NCBI GenBank assembly: GCA_963676865.2
Contig: CAXXSS010000001.1
Coordinates: 1,736,001-1,800,000, forward strand
Source of the DNA: JAAYUD01 sp963676865
GTDB taxonomy: Bacteria; Bacteroidota; Bacteroidia; Bacteroidales; Bacteroidaceae
DNA: 64,000 bases
Direction: 5' to 3'
In this document: one piece after another, positions 28,087-37,205 of the stretch
Position numbering within the stretch: the stretch's first letter is position 1
How the letters are laid out: every line of letters starts with the position of its first letter
Position numbers and translations under genes: made by a program
The notes under the pieces: model-generated
Told to the model about the DNA's origin: nothing
Database searches by the model: none
The model's input: only the letters and a program-made list of their open reading frames with translations

Positions 28087-30594
28087 ATGAAAAAGATTCT
28101 TCCAGATCTGATAGCCATTCTGATCTTCGTGCTGCTTTCGTTTTCCTATTTCTTTCCGGCAGATATAGAGAATAGGGTTATTTTCCAGCAAGACACTTCT
28201 GCCGGTGTAGGAGCAGGGCAAGAGGCTAAAGATTATTACGAAAAGACAGGCGAGCACACCCGATGGACAAACTCTATCTTCGGCGGTATGCCCACCTATC
28301 AGATATCTCCCTCGTATAACTCTTCCAATTCGTTGAGTATTATCGAGAATATCTATCATCTTTACTTGCCCGATTATATACGGTTGGCATTTGTTATGAT
28401 GCTTGGCTTCTATATATTGCTTCGAGCATTTGGTGTTTCGGTATGGCTATCCGGTTTAGGAGGAATAGTGTGGGCATTTTCGTCCTATTTCTTTATATTG
28501 ATTGCTGCCGGTCATATTTGGAAGTTTTACACTTTGGCGTATATACCGCCAACGATAGCGGGTATGGTACTTGCTTATCGTAAGAAGTATTTGTTGGGCG
28601 GTATACTCACAACTCTTTTCGTTGCCCTGCAAATTAAGTCGAACCATGTGCAGATGAGCTATTATTTTATGTTTCTCATCTTCTTTATGTTTTTGGCTTA
28701 TCTGGAACAAGCTTATAAATCGAAAGAGTGGAAATCTTTTTTCAAGTCGACGGGAGTATTGGTTGCCGCAGTGGTGCTTGGCGTATGTATCAATCTGTCT
28801 AACCTGTACCATACTTATGAGTACTCTAAACAGACGATGCGCGGGAAGTCCGAACTGACTCAAACAGGCGACCAAACCAATAAAACAAAAGGTGGACTTG
28901 ATAGAGACTATATCACTCAATGGAGTTATGGTATCACCGAAACCGCAACATTGTTGGTTCCTAATGCCAAGGGTGGTGCTACAGTACCTATTGCTCAGAA
29001 TGAAAAAGCAATGCAAAAGGCTGATTCCAATTATGCACAACTTTATCAGCAGTTGCCACAATATTTTGGAGACCAGCCGGGAACTGCCGGCCCTGTATAT
29101 GTGGGTGCCTTTATTCTGTTCTTGTTCTTCGTTGGCTGCTTTGTGGTGAAAGGTTCTATGAAATGGGCGCTTGTTATAGGTACTATTTTCTCTATAGTCT
29201 TGGCTTGGGGTAAGAATTTCATGGGGTTGACGAATATATTTATCGACTACATGCCTTTCTACGATAAGTTTCGTGCAGTATCTTCCATATTGGTCATTGC
29301 CGAGTTTACAATACCTTTATTGGCTATGTTTGCGTTGAAAAAGATTATAGAAGAGCCGGATGTTTTGCAGAAGAACCGTCGTGGTATTATTATCAGCTTT
29401 TGTCTTACTGCGGGATTTGCCTTGTTGTTGGCACTCTTCCCCGGAATGATAACCGATTCGTTTGTACCGGCCCAAGAAATGCAGGCATTGCAGAAAGCAA
29501 TACCGGGTACTCAATTGGCTCCTATTTTGACGAATATTTCAGATGTGCGTAGCTCTATGGTATCTTCAGATGCATGGCGTAGCTTGATCTATATATTGGT
29601 GGGATGTGCTCTGCTGTATCTCTTTATCAAAAAGAAACTCAATGCCACATATACCGTTGTCGGTATTGTATTGCTCTGCTTGATTGATATGTGGGGCGTT
29701 AACAAACGCTATTTGTATGACAACGAGTTTGTACCAAAAGATCAGACGATGACGAAATTTGAAAAATCGTCGACAGATCAGCAAATATTAAAAGACAAGT
29801 CGCTTGATTATAGGGTGCTGAACTTTGCGGGTGATACCTTTAATGAAAATGGTACGGCTTACTGGCACAAAAGTGTAGGTGGTTATCATGCTGCTAAGCT
29901 TCGTCGTTATCAGGAGATGATAGAACATCATATCTCGCCTGAGATGAACATTGCTGGACAGGAAATATATAAGGTCAAAGGGCAGATGAATTTAGTTGAT
30001 GGCAACAAGTTCCCTGTGCTGAACATGCTGAATACGAAGTATTTTATTCTCCCTGTTTCTCAGACCCAGACCGTACCTGTCGAAAATCCTTATGCTTATG
30101 GTAATGCGTGGTTTGTAGATAAGGTGCATTATGTGAACAATGCCGATGAGGAGATTCAGAATACCGGAAAAGAATTACCTACTCAGACTGCTGTCGTAGA
30201 TGCTACGTTTAAAGATGCCCTTGGCGCCGTAACGACTTGTAATAAAGATACACTCTCAAAGATTGATTTGGTATCTTATGCTCCCAATAAACTAGTCTAT
30301 CATGCGTCCACGTCAAAAGCAGGAGTAGCTGTATTCTCTGAAATGTATTATCCCGGTTGGAACGCTACTATAGATGGACAACCCGCTAAGATTGCTCGTG
30401 CCGATTATATTCTTCGTGCCATGAATATCCCTGCGGGTAAACATCAGATAGAGATGACTTTTAATCCTGAGAGTTTGCAAATAACAGAGTCTGTTGCCTT
30501 TTTTGCTGTAGGTCTGTTGGTAGCAGCGATTATTATGTTTATTATTATGGAATTCAGAAACCCTCGAAAAGAGAGCCTGAACATGAAGAAATAG
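28087..30594 (+). CDS. YfhO-family polytopic membrane protein
   Basis: 835 aa with more than ten hydrophobic segments. The N-terminal region has FFPADIENRVIFQQDTSAGVGAGQE and FGGMPTYQISPSY, the conserved extracytoplasmic motif of YfhO proteins, which resemble GT-C glycosyltransferases. The C-terminal domain has FSEMYYPGWNATIDGQPAKI, also typical. Likely involved in transferring sugars to envelope polymers, but the substrate is unknown. A terminator candidate follows at 30632. Confidence 0.88.
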   Translation: MKKILPDLIAILIFVLLSFSYFFPADIENRVIFQQDTSAGVGAGQEAKDYYEKTGEHTRWTNSIFGGMPTYQISPSYNSSNSLSIIENIYHLYLPDYIRLAFVMMLGFYILLRAFGVSVWLSGLGGIVWAFSSYFFILIAAGHIWKFYTLAYIPPTIAGMVLAYRKKYLLGGILTTLFVALQIKSNHVQMSYYFMFLIFFMFLAYLEQAYKSKEWKSFFKSTGVLVAAVVLGVCINLSNLYHTYEYSKQTMRGKSELTQTGDQTNKTKGGLDRDYITQWSYGITETATLLVPNAKGGATVPIAQNEKAMQKADSNYAQLYQQLPQYFGDQPGTAGPVYVGAFILFLFFVGCFVVKGSMKWALVIGTIFSIVLAWGKNFMGLTNIFIDYMPFYDKFRAVSSILVIAEFTIPLLAMFALKKIIEEPDVLQKNRRGIIISFCLTAGFALLLALFPGMITDSFVPAQEMQALQKAIPGTQLAPILTNISDVRSSMVSSDAWRSLIYILVGCALLYLFIKKKLNATYTVVGIVLLCLIDMWGVNKRYLYDNEFVPKDQTMTKFEKSSTDQQILKDKSLDYRVLNFAGDTFNENGTAYWHKSVGGYHAAKLRRYQEMIEHHISPEMNIAGQEIYKVKGQMNLVDGNKFPVLNMLNTKYFILPVSQTQTVPVENPYAYGNAWFVDKVHYVNNADEEIQNTGKELPTQTAVVDATFKDALGAVTTCNKDTLSKIDLVSYAPNKLVYHASTSKAGVAVFSEMYYPGWNATIDGQPAKIARADYILRAMNIPAGKHQIEMTFNPESLQITESVAFFAVGLLVAAIIMFIIMEFRNPRKESLNMKK

Positions 30595-30631
30595 GCATTC
30601 CTTTTAGGAATAGACAATATTTCATATCATT

Positions 30632-30670
30632 ATCCCCGCTAGGCATTTAAGTTGTTCTGGTGGGGATTTT
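30632..30670 (+). terminator. Probable terminator after YfhO gene
   Basis: ATCCCCGCTAG (30632-30642) pairs with CTGGTGGGGAT (30657-30667) over 11 positions including two G-U pairs, followed by a short T run. Confidence 0.6.
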
Positions 30671-30713
30671 GCATTCTAGAGGTCACTGTTAATAATAATG
30701 GTGCATGAGATCC

Positions 30714-30744
30714 TTGGACCGTCTGTCACTAATTATTATCTTTG
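30714..30744 (+). promoter_or_regulatory. Promoter of GNAT gene
   Basis: TTG at 30714-30716, 20-nt spacer, TATCTTTG at 30737-30744. It lies downstream of the longer possible start (30698) and so selects the ATG at 30767. Confidence 0.7.
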
Positions 30745-30766
30745 CAATAATCAAAAAAGGCAAAAG

Positions 30767-31294
30767 ATGGAGCTGAAACAGATTAATACTCGAGATTCCC
30801 AATATTATTCCTTTGTAGAGACTCTTCTGATAGACTCTTTCCCAAAGAATGAATATCGTGACTTATGCGATTTTCGTGATTATACCGATTCCAATCCTTT
30901 ATTTCACAATAATATTATTCTTGAGAAAGATCAATTGCTTGGCTTCATTACTTATTGGAGCTTCCCGAAATTTACATATATAGAACACTTTGCTGTAGAT
31001 AAGTCTATGCAAGGTAAAGGTTACGGGGCTTTTTCTCTTTATTTACTAAAGAATATAGTTGGCAGCCCTATTGTACTCGAAGTGGAGCTTCCTCTTAATA
31101 CTCAAGCTTCACGACGGGTTAAATTTTACACGCGGCAAGGTTTTAAGCTATGGAATAATTATTATGAACAACCACCTTATCGTCCTGATGATGATTTCTA
31201 TCCAATGTCGCTTATGGCCTACGGCGACTTGCAAAGTTCTGTTGATTTTAAAGAGGTCCGAGATATTATTTACAAAGAAGTATATAACGCCTGA
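30767..31294 (+). CDS. GNAT-family N-acetyltransferase
   Basis: 175 aa from the ATG at 30767 (MELKQINTRDSQYY). The acetyl-CoA binding motif QGKGYGAF (Q/RxxGxG/A) follows the strand IEHFAVDKSM. The C-terminal FYTRQGFKLWNNYYEQPPYR fits the family. Transfers an acetyl group from acetyl-CoA to an amine; substrate unknown. The promoter lies just upstream. It ends 6 nt before the convergent deaminase gene. Confidence 0.85.
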   Translation: MELKQINTRDSQYYSFVETLLIDSFPKNEYRDLCDFRDYTDSNPLFHNNIILEKDQLLGFITYWSFPKFTYIEHFAVDKSMQGKGYGAFSLYLLKNIVGSPIVLEVELPLNTQASRRVKFYTRQGFKLWNNYYEQPPYRPDDDFYPMSLMAYGDLQSSVDFKEVRDIIYKEVYNA

Positions 31295-31300
31295 TCTTCT

Positions 31301-31771
31301 CTAATAAGGAGTCTTGTCTGTATTGCTTGCCCAGTTCTCGAATGTTTTTATAGCCTCGCCATGTAGTAATTGCTGCGAAGTTAGTTTGCGATCGGCGGGA
31401 CTTAAGGATAATTCGTCATAGATGAAGGAATCATCAAAGTCTATTTCTTTTGCATCAGATTTTGTATTGCCATAATATATTTTATCCAGATGCGCCCAAT
31501 ATATAGCTCCTAGGCACATGGGACATGGTTCGCAAGAGGTATAGATGGTGTGCCCTTCCAAATTAAATGTCTTTAGTTTTTCAGAAGCGCTCCGGATGGC
31601 ACTGACTTCTGCATGCGCTGTGGGGTCGTTGTTCGCAGTCACTCTATTCACTCCTGTAGACACGATATTGCCATCTTTATCAGCAATTAATGCTCCAAAA
31701 GGGCCGCCGCCATTTTTTATATTCTCGTTTGCCAATCGGATGGCTTCTTTCATCAATTCTTCACTCGTCAT
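31301..31771 (-). CDS. Nucleoside/guanine deaminase-type zinc enzyme
   Basis: 156 aa of the cytidine/deoxycytidylate deaminase superfamily. HAEVSAIR supplies the zinc-binding His and the catalytic Glu. PCPMCLGAIYW supplies the two zinc Cys residues. The C-terminal part and length favour the guanine deaminase (GuaD-like) group over the tRNA deaminase TadA; this choice is tentative. Convergent with the GNAT gene. A good promoter lies upstream. Confidence 0.85.
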   Translation of the reverse strand: MTSEELMKEAIRLANENIKNGGGPFGALIADKDGNIVSTGVNRVTANNDPTAHAEVSAIRSASEKLKTFNLEGHTIYTSCEPCPMCLGAIYWAHLDKIYYGNTKSDAKEIDFDDSFIYDELSLSPADRKLTSQQLLHGEAIKTFENWASNTDKTPY

Positions 31772-31821
31772 ATTATATTCTATCTTTTTCAGTTGTTGTC
31801 TTTTTCTATTCGACGTAACTG

Positions 31822-31851
31822 CAAAGTTAGTAAAACAATTCTAGTGAACAA
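31822..31851 (-). promoter_or_regulatory. Promoter of deaminase gene
   Basis: On the minus strand: TTG (31851-31849), 19-nt spacer, TAACTTTG (31829-31822). The gene starts about 50 nt downstream. Confidence 0.65.
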
Positions 31852-31920
31852 TAGAATGATTTGATTTTCGTTTGCTAAACTTGTTCTGTCTAGATAGTTG
31901 CAGCAGTTAAAATCAAGTCC

Positions 31921-33462
31921 CTACTTATCCTGTAGCGTTAGAGTGACAATTGATTTGGACGGGAGTTTTACTGTTAACACTTCTTTGTTGAGCTTGGCAT
32001 CGTTGAAAATCTTTGGCGTTATGGTATTAGGGCTTTCGAACGTGTTATGGTCAGAGATGTTTTTAGAAGTTAATATTTCACCACTGATCCTTTTAGCGTG
32101 TATTCCTGGAAGATTGATTACTACCTCTTTTGTATTTTTCAGATCAATGTTCGAAAGAGAAATATGAATGATCCCTTTGCTGTCTTTTGACGCCGTAGCG
32201 CTGATTAACGGTAGGGTATAATTATCAACTTTAATACTGTCGCAAGTCACATCGAGAGGTAAGAAGGTTGCATCCTGATGTACACGGTACATCTTAAATA
32301 CATAGTAGGTAGGAGTCATTATCATTGACTTTCCCTTTGTCAGTACCATTGCCTGTAGCACATTGGCCACTTGCGCAATGTTTGCCATCTTCAAGCGATC
32401 CGTGTATTTATGGAATATGTCGAAAGTCAGCGAGGCAACCATTGCATCTCGCATGGTGTTTTGTTGGAACAAATGACCTGCGGTAGTTCCCGGCTCCTCA
32501 TCCCACCAAGTTCCCCACTCATCCAGCATCAATGATATATGCTTCTCTCTATCGTATTTGTCCATCACTTCGCAATGCTTCTTGATGACGGTTTCGATAT
32601 CTCTGCATTTACCTAGTGTTGCATAATAATCATTATCCGAGAAATCTGCTGCTCTGCCTTTGTGATTCCAATCTCTGATGGTATAGTAATGTAGAGAAAG
32701 TCCATTCATGCGTTCACCTACATTGTTCATCAATACATCTGTCCAGTTATAGTCGTAGTCACTGGCACCGCTGGCTATTTTGAAAAGCTTGTTGCCGCTA
32801 TAATCCCAGCAGAATTTGGAATAGCGACGGTATAGATCCGAATAGTATTCGGGGCGCATATTGCCCCCGCATCCCCAACTTTCGTTGCCAATGCCTATGT
32901 ATTTTACTTTCCATGGTTTCTCTCTTCCGTTAGAACGTCTCAAATTCGCCATTGGAGAATCTCCGTCCGATGTCATATACTCGACCCATTTGGCCAACTC
33001 TTCTACGCTGCCGCTTCCCACATTTCCACTGACGTATGGTTCGCAACCCAGCATTTCGCATAGATTAAGAAATTCATTTGTACCGAAACTGTTGTCTTCT
33101 AATGTACCACCCCAGTTATCGTTCAGCATTTTGGGGCGTTTCTCTTTGGGCCCGATACCATCCATCCAGTGATATTCGTCGGCAAAACATCCACCGGGCC
33201 AGCGCAACACGGGTATGTGCAGTTCTTTCAATGCATTGAACACATCAGTTCTATATCCTTTTATGTTGGGAATATCAGCATTTTCTCCAACCCATAGGCC
33301 ACCATATATACACGAGCCGAGATGCTCGGAAAATTGTCCATAGATTTCTTTGGGAATGATGCGGGTACCTTGATCCGCGTGTATCGTTATTGATGTGTGT
33401 TGTGCAATGGCGTATGTTGAGGCCGCTAGTAGCCAACAAAAGGCAATAAGAATCTTTTTCAT
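31921..33462 (-). CDS. GH51 alpha-L-arabinofuranosidase
   Basis: 513 aa from the ATG at 33462 (MKKILIAFCWLL), with a signal peptide ending YAIAQ. The (beta/alpha)8 core includes WPGGCFADEYHW, GIGNESWGCGG (acid/base Glu) and LMLDEWGTWWDE (nucleophile Glu). A beta-sandwich follows at the C-terminus. It removes alpha-L-arabinofuranosyl side chains from plant arabinoxylan, arabinan or arabinogalactan, probably in the periplasm. It stands alone, without SusCD neighbours. Confidence 0.93.
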   Translation of the reverse strand: MKKILIAFCWLLAASTYAIAQHTSITIHADQGTRIIPKEIYGQFSEHLGSCIYGGLWVGENADIPNIKGYRTDVFNALKELHIPVLRWPGGCFADEYHWMDGIGPKEKRPKMLNDNWGGTLEDNSFGTNEFLNLCEMLGCEPYVSGNVGSGSVEELAKWVEYMTSDGDSPMANLRRSNGREKPWKVKYIGIGNESWGCGGNMRPEYYSDLYRRYSKFCWDYSGNKLFKIASGASDYDYNWTDVLMNNVGERMNGLSLHYYTIRDWNHKGRAADFSDNDYYATLGKCRDIETVIKKHCEVMDKYDREKHISLMLDEWGTWWDEEPGTTAGHLFQQNTMRDAMVASLTFDIFHKYTDRLKMANIAQVANVLQAMVLTKGKSMIMTPTYYVFKMYRVHQDATFLPLDVTCDSIKVDNYTLPLISATASKDSKGIIHISLSNIDLKNTKEVVINLPGIHAKRISGEILTSKNISDHNTFESPNTITPKIFNDAKLNKEVLTVKLPSKSIVTLTLQDK

Positions 33463-33596
33463 GTCTATTAATTTTTGATGTAACAAAAATAAAGATAATT
33501 ATTGAAACTCTATGAAAATTTAGACAATAAAGGAGAAATGCGAAAAGTTTTTTAATAAAAAACAGCATTTGTAACAACTTTGTAATATCCGCTTTT

Positions 33597-33604
33597 TACC
33601 TTTG
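33597..33604 (+). promoter_or_regulatory. -7 box upstream of the phosphate transporter operon
   Basis: TACCTTTG fits the Bacteroides -7 consensus and lies 45 nt before the DUF47 gene start. No well-spaced TTG was found. Confidence 0.45.
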
Positions 33605-33648
33605 CAATGAAATGGAATTAATATACTTACAATTTAAAACTTACTTCA

Positions 33649-34296
33649 ATGAACAATTCATTTTTTAGTCGTTTCACGCCTAAAGAACCAAAATTCTTTG
33701 ATTTGTTGAAACAGCTTTCTGATGTATTGCTTGTAGCTTCTGATCTGCTGACAAAAACCATCTTGTGTGTTGAACAAGAAGAACGGATGGACTATTATCG
33801 TAAGATTAAGGAACAAGAACGTAAAGGTGACCAATTATCACATCGAGTTTTCGAGGAATTGAGCACTTCGTTTATTACTCCTTTTGACAGAGAGGATATC
33901 CATCTACTTGCTGATTATCTTGATGATGTTATTGATCGCATCAACAGTTGCGCTAAGCGTATCGCAATCTACAATCCTAAGAAAAATGTAAAAGAAGCTT
34001 CCGACCTTGCTGATTTAGTGAAAAAAGATGCAGAGTGTATTGCTACGGCAATGGAAGAACTTGAAGCTCTCCGAAAAAATGCCATCCATCTGAAAGCCCG
34101 TTGCAAAGAGTTGCATGACCTAGAGAATCAGGCAGATGATGTTTACGAATTGGCTATCATTCATCTCTTTGAAGACGAAAAAGACGGTATCGAAATAATC
34201 AAAACTAAAGATATTCTTTACGAGCTAGAGAAAGCTACTGATGCTGGCGAACGTGTAGGGAAGGCTCTGAAGACGATTATCGTGAAATATGCTTAA
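33649..34296 (+). CDS. DUF47 (PhoU-like) accessory protein of phosphate transporter
   Basis: 215 aa, almost entirely alpha-helical, with the PhoU-like pattern EDIHLLADYLDDVIDRINSCAKRI near residues 82-105 and LENQADDVYELAI near 160. DUF47 proteins sit beside PiT transporters and modulate phosphate uptake or signalling on the cytoplasmic side. The PiT gene starts 13 nt downstream, so they form one operon. Confidence 0.9.
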   Translation: MNNSFFSRFTPKEPKFFDLLKQLSDVLLVASDLLTKTILCVEQEERMDYYRKIKEQERKGDQLSHRVFEELSTSFITPFDREDIHLLADYLDDVIDRINSCAKRIAIYNPKKNVKEASDLADLVKKDAECIATAMEELEALRKNAIHLKARCKELHDLENQADDVYELAIIHLFEDEKDGIEIIKTKDILYELEKATDAGERVGKALKTIIVKYA

Positions 34297-34309
34297 CGCT
34301 GCTTAGTTT

Positions 34310-35326
34310 ATGATTATTCTTATTGCAATTATTGTTCTTGGTTTGCTGTTTGATTATATCAACGGCTTCCATGATGCGGCAAATTCTATTGCCACTATTG
34401 TCTCTACTAAGGTGCTGACACCTTTTCAGGCTGTACTGTGGGCGGCATTTTTTAATTTTGTGGCATTTTTTATTTCCAAATATTTGATAGGAGATTTCGG
34501 TATTGCCAACACGGTGTCTAAGACAGTGTACCAACAATATATCACTTTGCCTATCATATTGGCCGGTGTTATTGCTGCCATTATATGGAATCTGTTTACT
34601 TGGTGGCGGGGTATACCTTCTTCCTCCTCTCATACGCTGATAGGTGGTTTCGCCGGTTCGGCCATTATGGCAAACGGTTGGCAAGCCATTCATTCTGCTG
34701 TTATTCTTAAGATTGCAGCCTTTATTTTTCTGGCTCCGTTTATCGGTATGCTTATCGCTCTTATTCTTTCATACGTTGTGTTATATACATGTAGGAGGGT
34801 ATCGCATTTGCGTGCCGAAGTTTGGTTTAAACGTTTGCAATTAGTCTCTTCTGCGTTGTTTAGTACCGGACACGGTCTCAACGATTCGCAAAAAGTGATG
34901 GGTATCATTGCTGCCGCTATGATTGCCGCTCACCCGCTGGGTGTCGGTCTAGGAGTTGAAACGATCGACGATGTACCCGATTGGGTTGCTTTTGCCTGCT
35001 TCTTGGCTATTTCTGTCGGCACGATGTCCGGTGGTTGGCGTATTGTTAAGACAATGGGCTCGAAAATAACGAAGGTAACGCCTTTTGAAGGTGTCGTTGC
35101 CGAAACGGCAGGAGCCATAACCCTCTATATCACCGAGTATCTCAAAATACCTGTCAGTACTACTCATACTATAGCCGGCTCTATTGTTGGTGTGGGTGTC
35201 AGCAAGCGTTTATCAGCTGTTCGTTGGGGTATTACCAAGAATTTGATGGTGGCGTGGGTACTTACTATACCTGTTAGTGGTTTGCTGGGCGCAGGAATTT
35301 ATCTTATTTGTTCGTTATTCTTGTAA
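34310..35326 (+). CDS. Low-affinity inorganic phosphate transporter (PiT family)
   Basis: 338 aa with about ten membrane helices. Both family signatures are visible: N-terminal NGFHDAANSIATIVSTKVL and C-terminal ISVGTMSGGWRIVKTMG, plus GHGLNDSQKVMG. Imports phosphate with a proton or as a metal-phosphate complex across the inner membrane. Paired with the DUF47 gene upstream. Confidence 0.93.
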   Translation: MIILIAIIVLGLLFDYINGFHDAANSIATIVSTKVLTPFQAVLWAAFFNFVAFFISKYLIGDFGIANTVSKTVYQQYITLPIILAGVIAAIIWNLFTWWRGIPSSSSHTLIGGFAGSAIMANGWQAIHSAVILKIAAFIFLAPFIGMLIALILSYVVLYTCRRVSHLRAEVWFKRLQLVSSALFSTGHGLNDSQKVMGIIAAAMIAAHPLGVGLGVETIDDVPDWVAFACFLAISVGTMSGGWRIVKTMGSKITKVTPFEGVVAETAGAITLYITEYLKIPVSTTHTIAGSIVGVGVSKRLSAVRWGITKNLMVAWVLTIPVSGLLGAGIYLICSLFL

Positions 35327-35357
35327 TATCGAACTAATTAATAGTTAATAAATAGAG

Positions 35358-35394
35358 ATTTATTTTCTATTGTCTTGTGCTTGCTCTATCTTTG
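35358..35394 (+). promoter_or_regulatory. Promoter block of the RluA-type gene, twin of ahcY promoter
   Basis: Same 37-bp block as 26596-26632, with three mismatches. The -7 box TATCTTTG is at 35387-35394, 19 nt before the start codon at 35413. Confidence 0.7.
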
Positions 35395-35412
35395 TACAAT
35401 AATTGAAACGGT

Positions 35413-36309
35413 ATGAGAAATTCAGGAAATAAGGCGCCGCGTTTTATGACATTCAAAGTGGCTGAAGAGAAAGGATTGCTTGAACTTCTGATGCAGAAGT
35501 TGGAAGGCATTAGTCGGACTAAAGCAAAAGCTATTCTTTCGGGCAACGGTGTTCGAGTTAATGGCAAATTGGAATCGCATTTTGATTTTAAGCTTAGACC
35601 GGGCATGACAGTCGAAATCAGTAAACATCGTGACAAATCGGTTGAACATAAAAACCCGTATTATCATATTGTATACGAAGATCGTTGGATCATTGTAATT
35701 GATAAGGAACCCAATGTGCTCTCTATGGGTGTGGGTAAGAAAAGCACGAATATTAAAACGTTGCTTGATGACTATCTCTATCAAAGTGGACAAAATTACA
35801 CCGCTCATGTTGTGCACCGTCTCGACCGCGGGACCTCTGGTCTGATAATTTACGCCAAGTCTGTAGATGTGCAGCAGGATTTGGAACATACTTGGAAAGA
35901 AACGATTGTAGATCGTCGCTATATTGCTGTGGTCTGTGGGGAAATACAACCTCTTGATGGTCAGGTGGCTAATTGGCTGATGGAAAATAAGCTCTTTCTG
36001 ACTTATAGTAGTCCTGTTGATAATGGTGGCAAGTATGCCATTACCGATTATCACACGGTCGAATCAGGCAAACAATATTCGCTTGTTGAACTCAAGTTGC
36101 AAACGGGACGTAAGAACCAGATTCGCGTCCACATGCAAGATTTGCAACATCCCGTAGTCGGTGATTTTAAGTATGGCTGCAACGAAAATCCTATTGGGCG
36201 ATTGGCGCTTCATGCTTTCAGACTTTATTTTTATCACCCTGTTACCCACCAACTCATGCGCTTTGAAACTCCTTATCCGGAGAAGTTCGTACGATTAGTT
36301 CGCAAGTAA
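35413..36309 (+). CDS. RluA-family rRNA/tRNA pseudouridine synthase
   Basis: 298 aa. The N-terminal S4 RNA-binding domain (about 18-75: GLLELLMQKLEGISRTKAKAIL) is followed by a catalytic domain with HRLDRGTSGLIIYAKS (about 136-151, catalytic Asp). The C-terminal TGRKNQIRVHM motif completes the fold. Isomerises specific uridines in RNA to pseudouridine; the exact site is not predictable here. Followed by an 896-bp gene-free region. Confidence 0.92.
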   Translation: MRNSGNKAPRFMTFKVAEEKGLLELLMQKLEGISRTKAKAILSGNGVRVNGKLESHFDFKLRPGMTVEISKHRDKSVEHKNPYYHIVYEDRWIIVIDKEPNVLSMGVGKKSTNIKTLLDDYLYQSGQNYTAHVVHRLDRGTSGLIIYAKSVDVQQDLEHTWKETIVDRRYIAVVCGEIQPLDGQVANWLMENKLFLTYSSPVDNGGKYAITDYHTVESGKQYSLVELKLQTGRKNQIRVHMQDLQHPVVGDFKYGCNENPIGRLALHAFRLYFYHPVTHQLMRFETPYPEKFVRLVRK

Positions 36310-36409
36310 TTGTGAACAAACCGTTTGTCTTTTGCTCATATAACTTTTTTCTCTTATGCATTAAGAGCTCCTATGGGTTCATTACTAAAAGCTTAGGGGA
36401 ATAACGTAA

Positions 36410-36493
36410 GTATCACACGTGTGCGACGTACGTCTCACAGCTGTGCGACAAGTGTCTCACACGTGTGATACAGATGTCGCACACGTGTGATAC
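36410..36493. repeat. Array of four 18-bp palindromes at 22-bp pitch (second locus)
   Basis: The units are 36410-36427, 36432-36449, 36454-36471 and 36476-36493. The core is CACACGTGTG in units 1, 3 and 4 and CACAGCTGTG in unit 2, each with 4-bp flanks starting GT and ending AC. Spacers are 4 bp (GTAC, AAGT, AGAT). Unit 4 is the exact reverse complement of unit 1. Unit number, unit length, core length and pitch equal the array at 21241, while the bases differ. It lies between convergent genes, so a promoter-operator role is unlikely. Confidence 0.85.
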
Positions 36494-36789
36494 TTCCGAA
36501 TCTTAATTTTGAACGTCTCATTATGTGAACAACTTATGGGAACAATCAATTACAGCCGTTATCATACGTCCGTTTTCAAATAAAAGCAAAGGCCATATCA
36601 TTAGGCAAATATTGAAAATGACAACGATGAAGTTCTTAAAAGCATGCAAGGAGTTTGATAAAATATCGATGCCAATGTAGGTGAATATAAAATCAATTGT
36701 CAAGAAGTTTTCAGATTTATTTGCCCGTCGCCTTTTGTAGGGAATGAGGTGCTTATCAAAAAAAGTGAAGCATACTCGTTTGGTATAAA
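36494..36789. other. Gene-free stretch before repeat A copy 2
   Basis: I see no supported gene here. A 60-codon hydrophobic minus-strand frame (36521-36703) has no recognisable family features and could be chance or a relic. Confidence 0.45.
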
Positions 36790-36977
36790 CGGCTCATCAG
36801 CTATCTGTAAACTATCATTTAGACTCGTTCTAAGCAGAGGTCAGCCGAAAATAAGGTGTCTACAATATGCTCTCGAGCCGATTTTTGGACCTCTTTTCGC
36901 TGGCGTTGTATACGGTGCATCATTAACCTGTTGTGTGATAGTGCGTAATGGTGTCATACGGAGGTGGCAAAGGTGCT
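36790..36977. repeat. Dispersed intergenic repeat A, copy 2
   Basis: Gap-free match to 10796-10983. It lies about 300 bp after the palindrome array, as copy 1 lies about 260 bp after the 28-bp hairpin. Repeat B is not found after this copy. Confidence 0.75.
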
Positions 36978-37205
36978 AATGATAAATCTTTTGAAATATG
37001 TATCCTTAGTCATTTCAGTCCTGACCGTTCCGTTGGTATGGTTACTATTTGTAAAGTATAAAGATTGAATTGTCCCTATTATCCTAATCGCTGTTCGGAG
37101 GATTATCTCAAAGAACTTCAATTCTTTGTTCCATTGATGCGATAATAATTTTTATGCATACTTCTCCTACTTTTATTGGTGGCCCCTTTGGCTCTAGCAT
37201 CTTTT

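Noticed and set aside
36410..36493. Invertible promoter or recombinase site
   Set aside because: No promoter elements lie between the inverted units and no invertase gene is in the window; neighbouring genes converge on the array.
36521..36703. 60-codon hydrophobic minus-strand frame
   Set aside because: Too short, no family resemblance; kept only as a note in the gene-free stretch.
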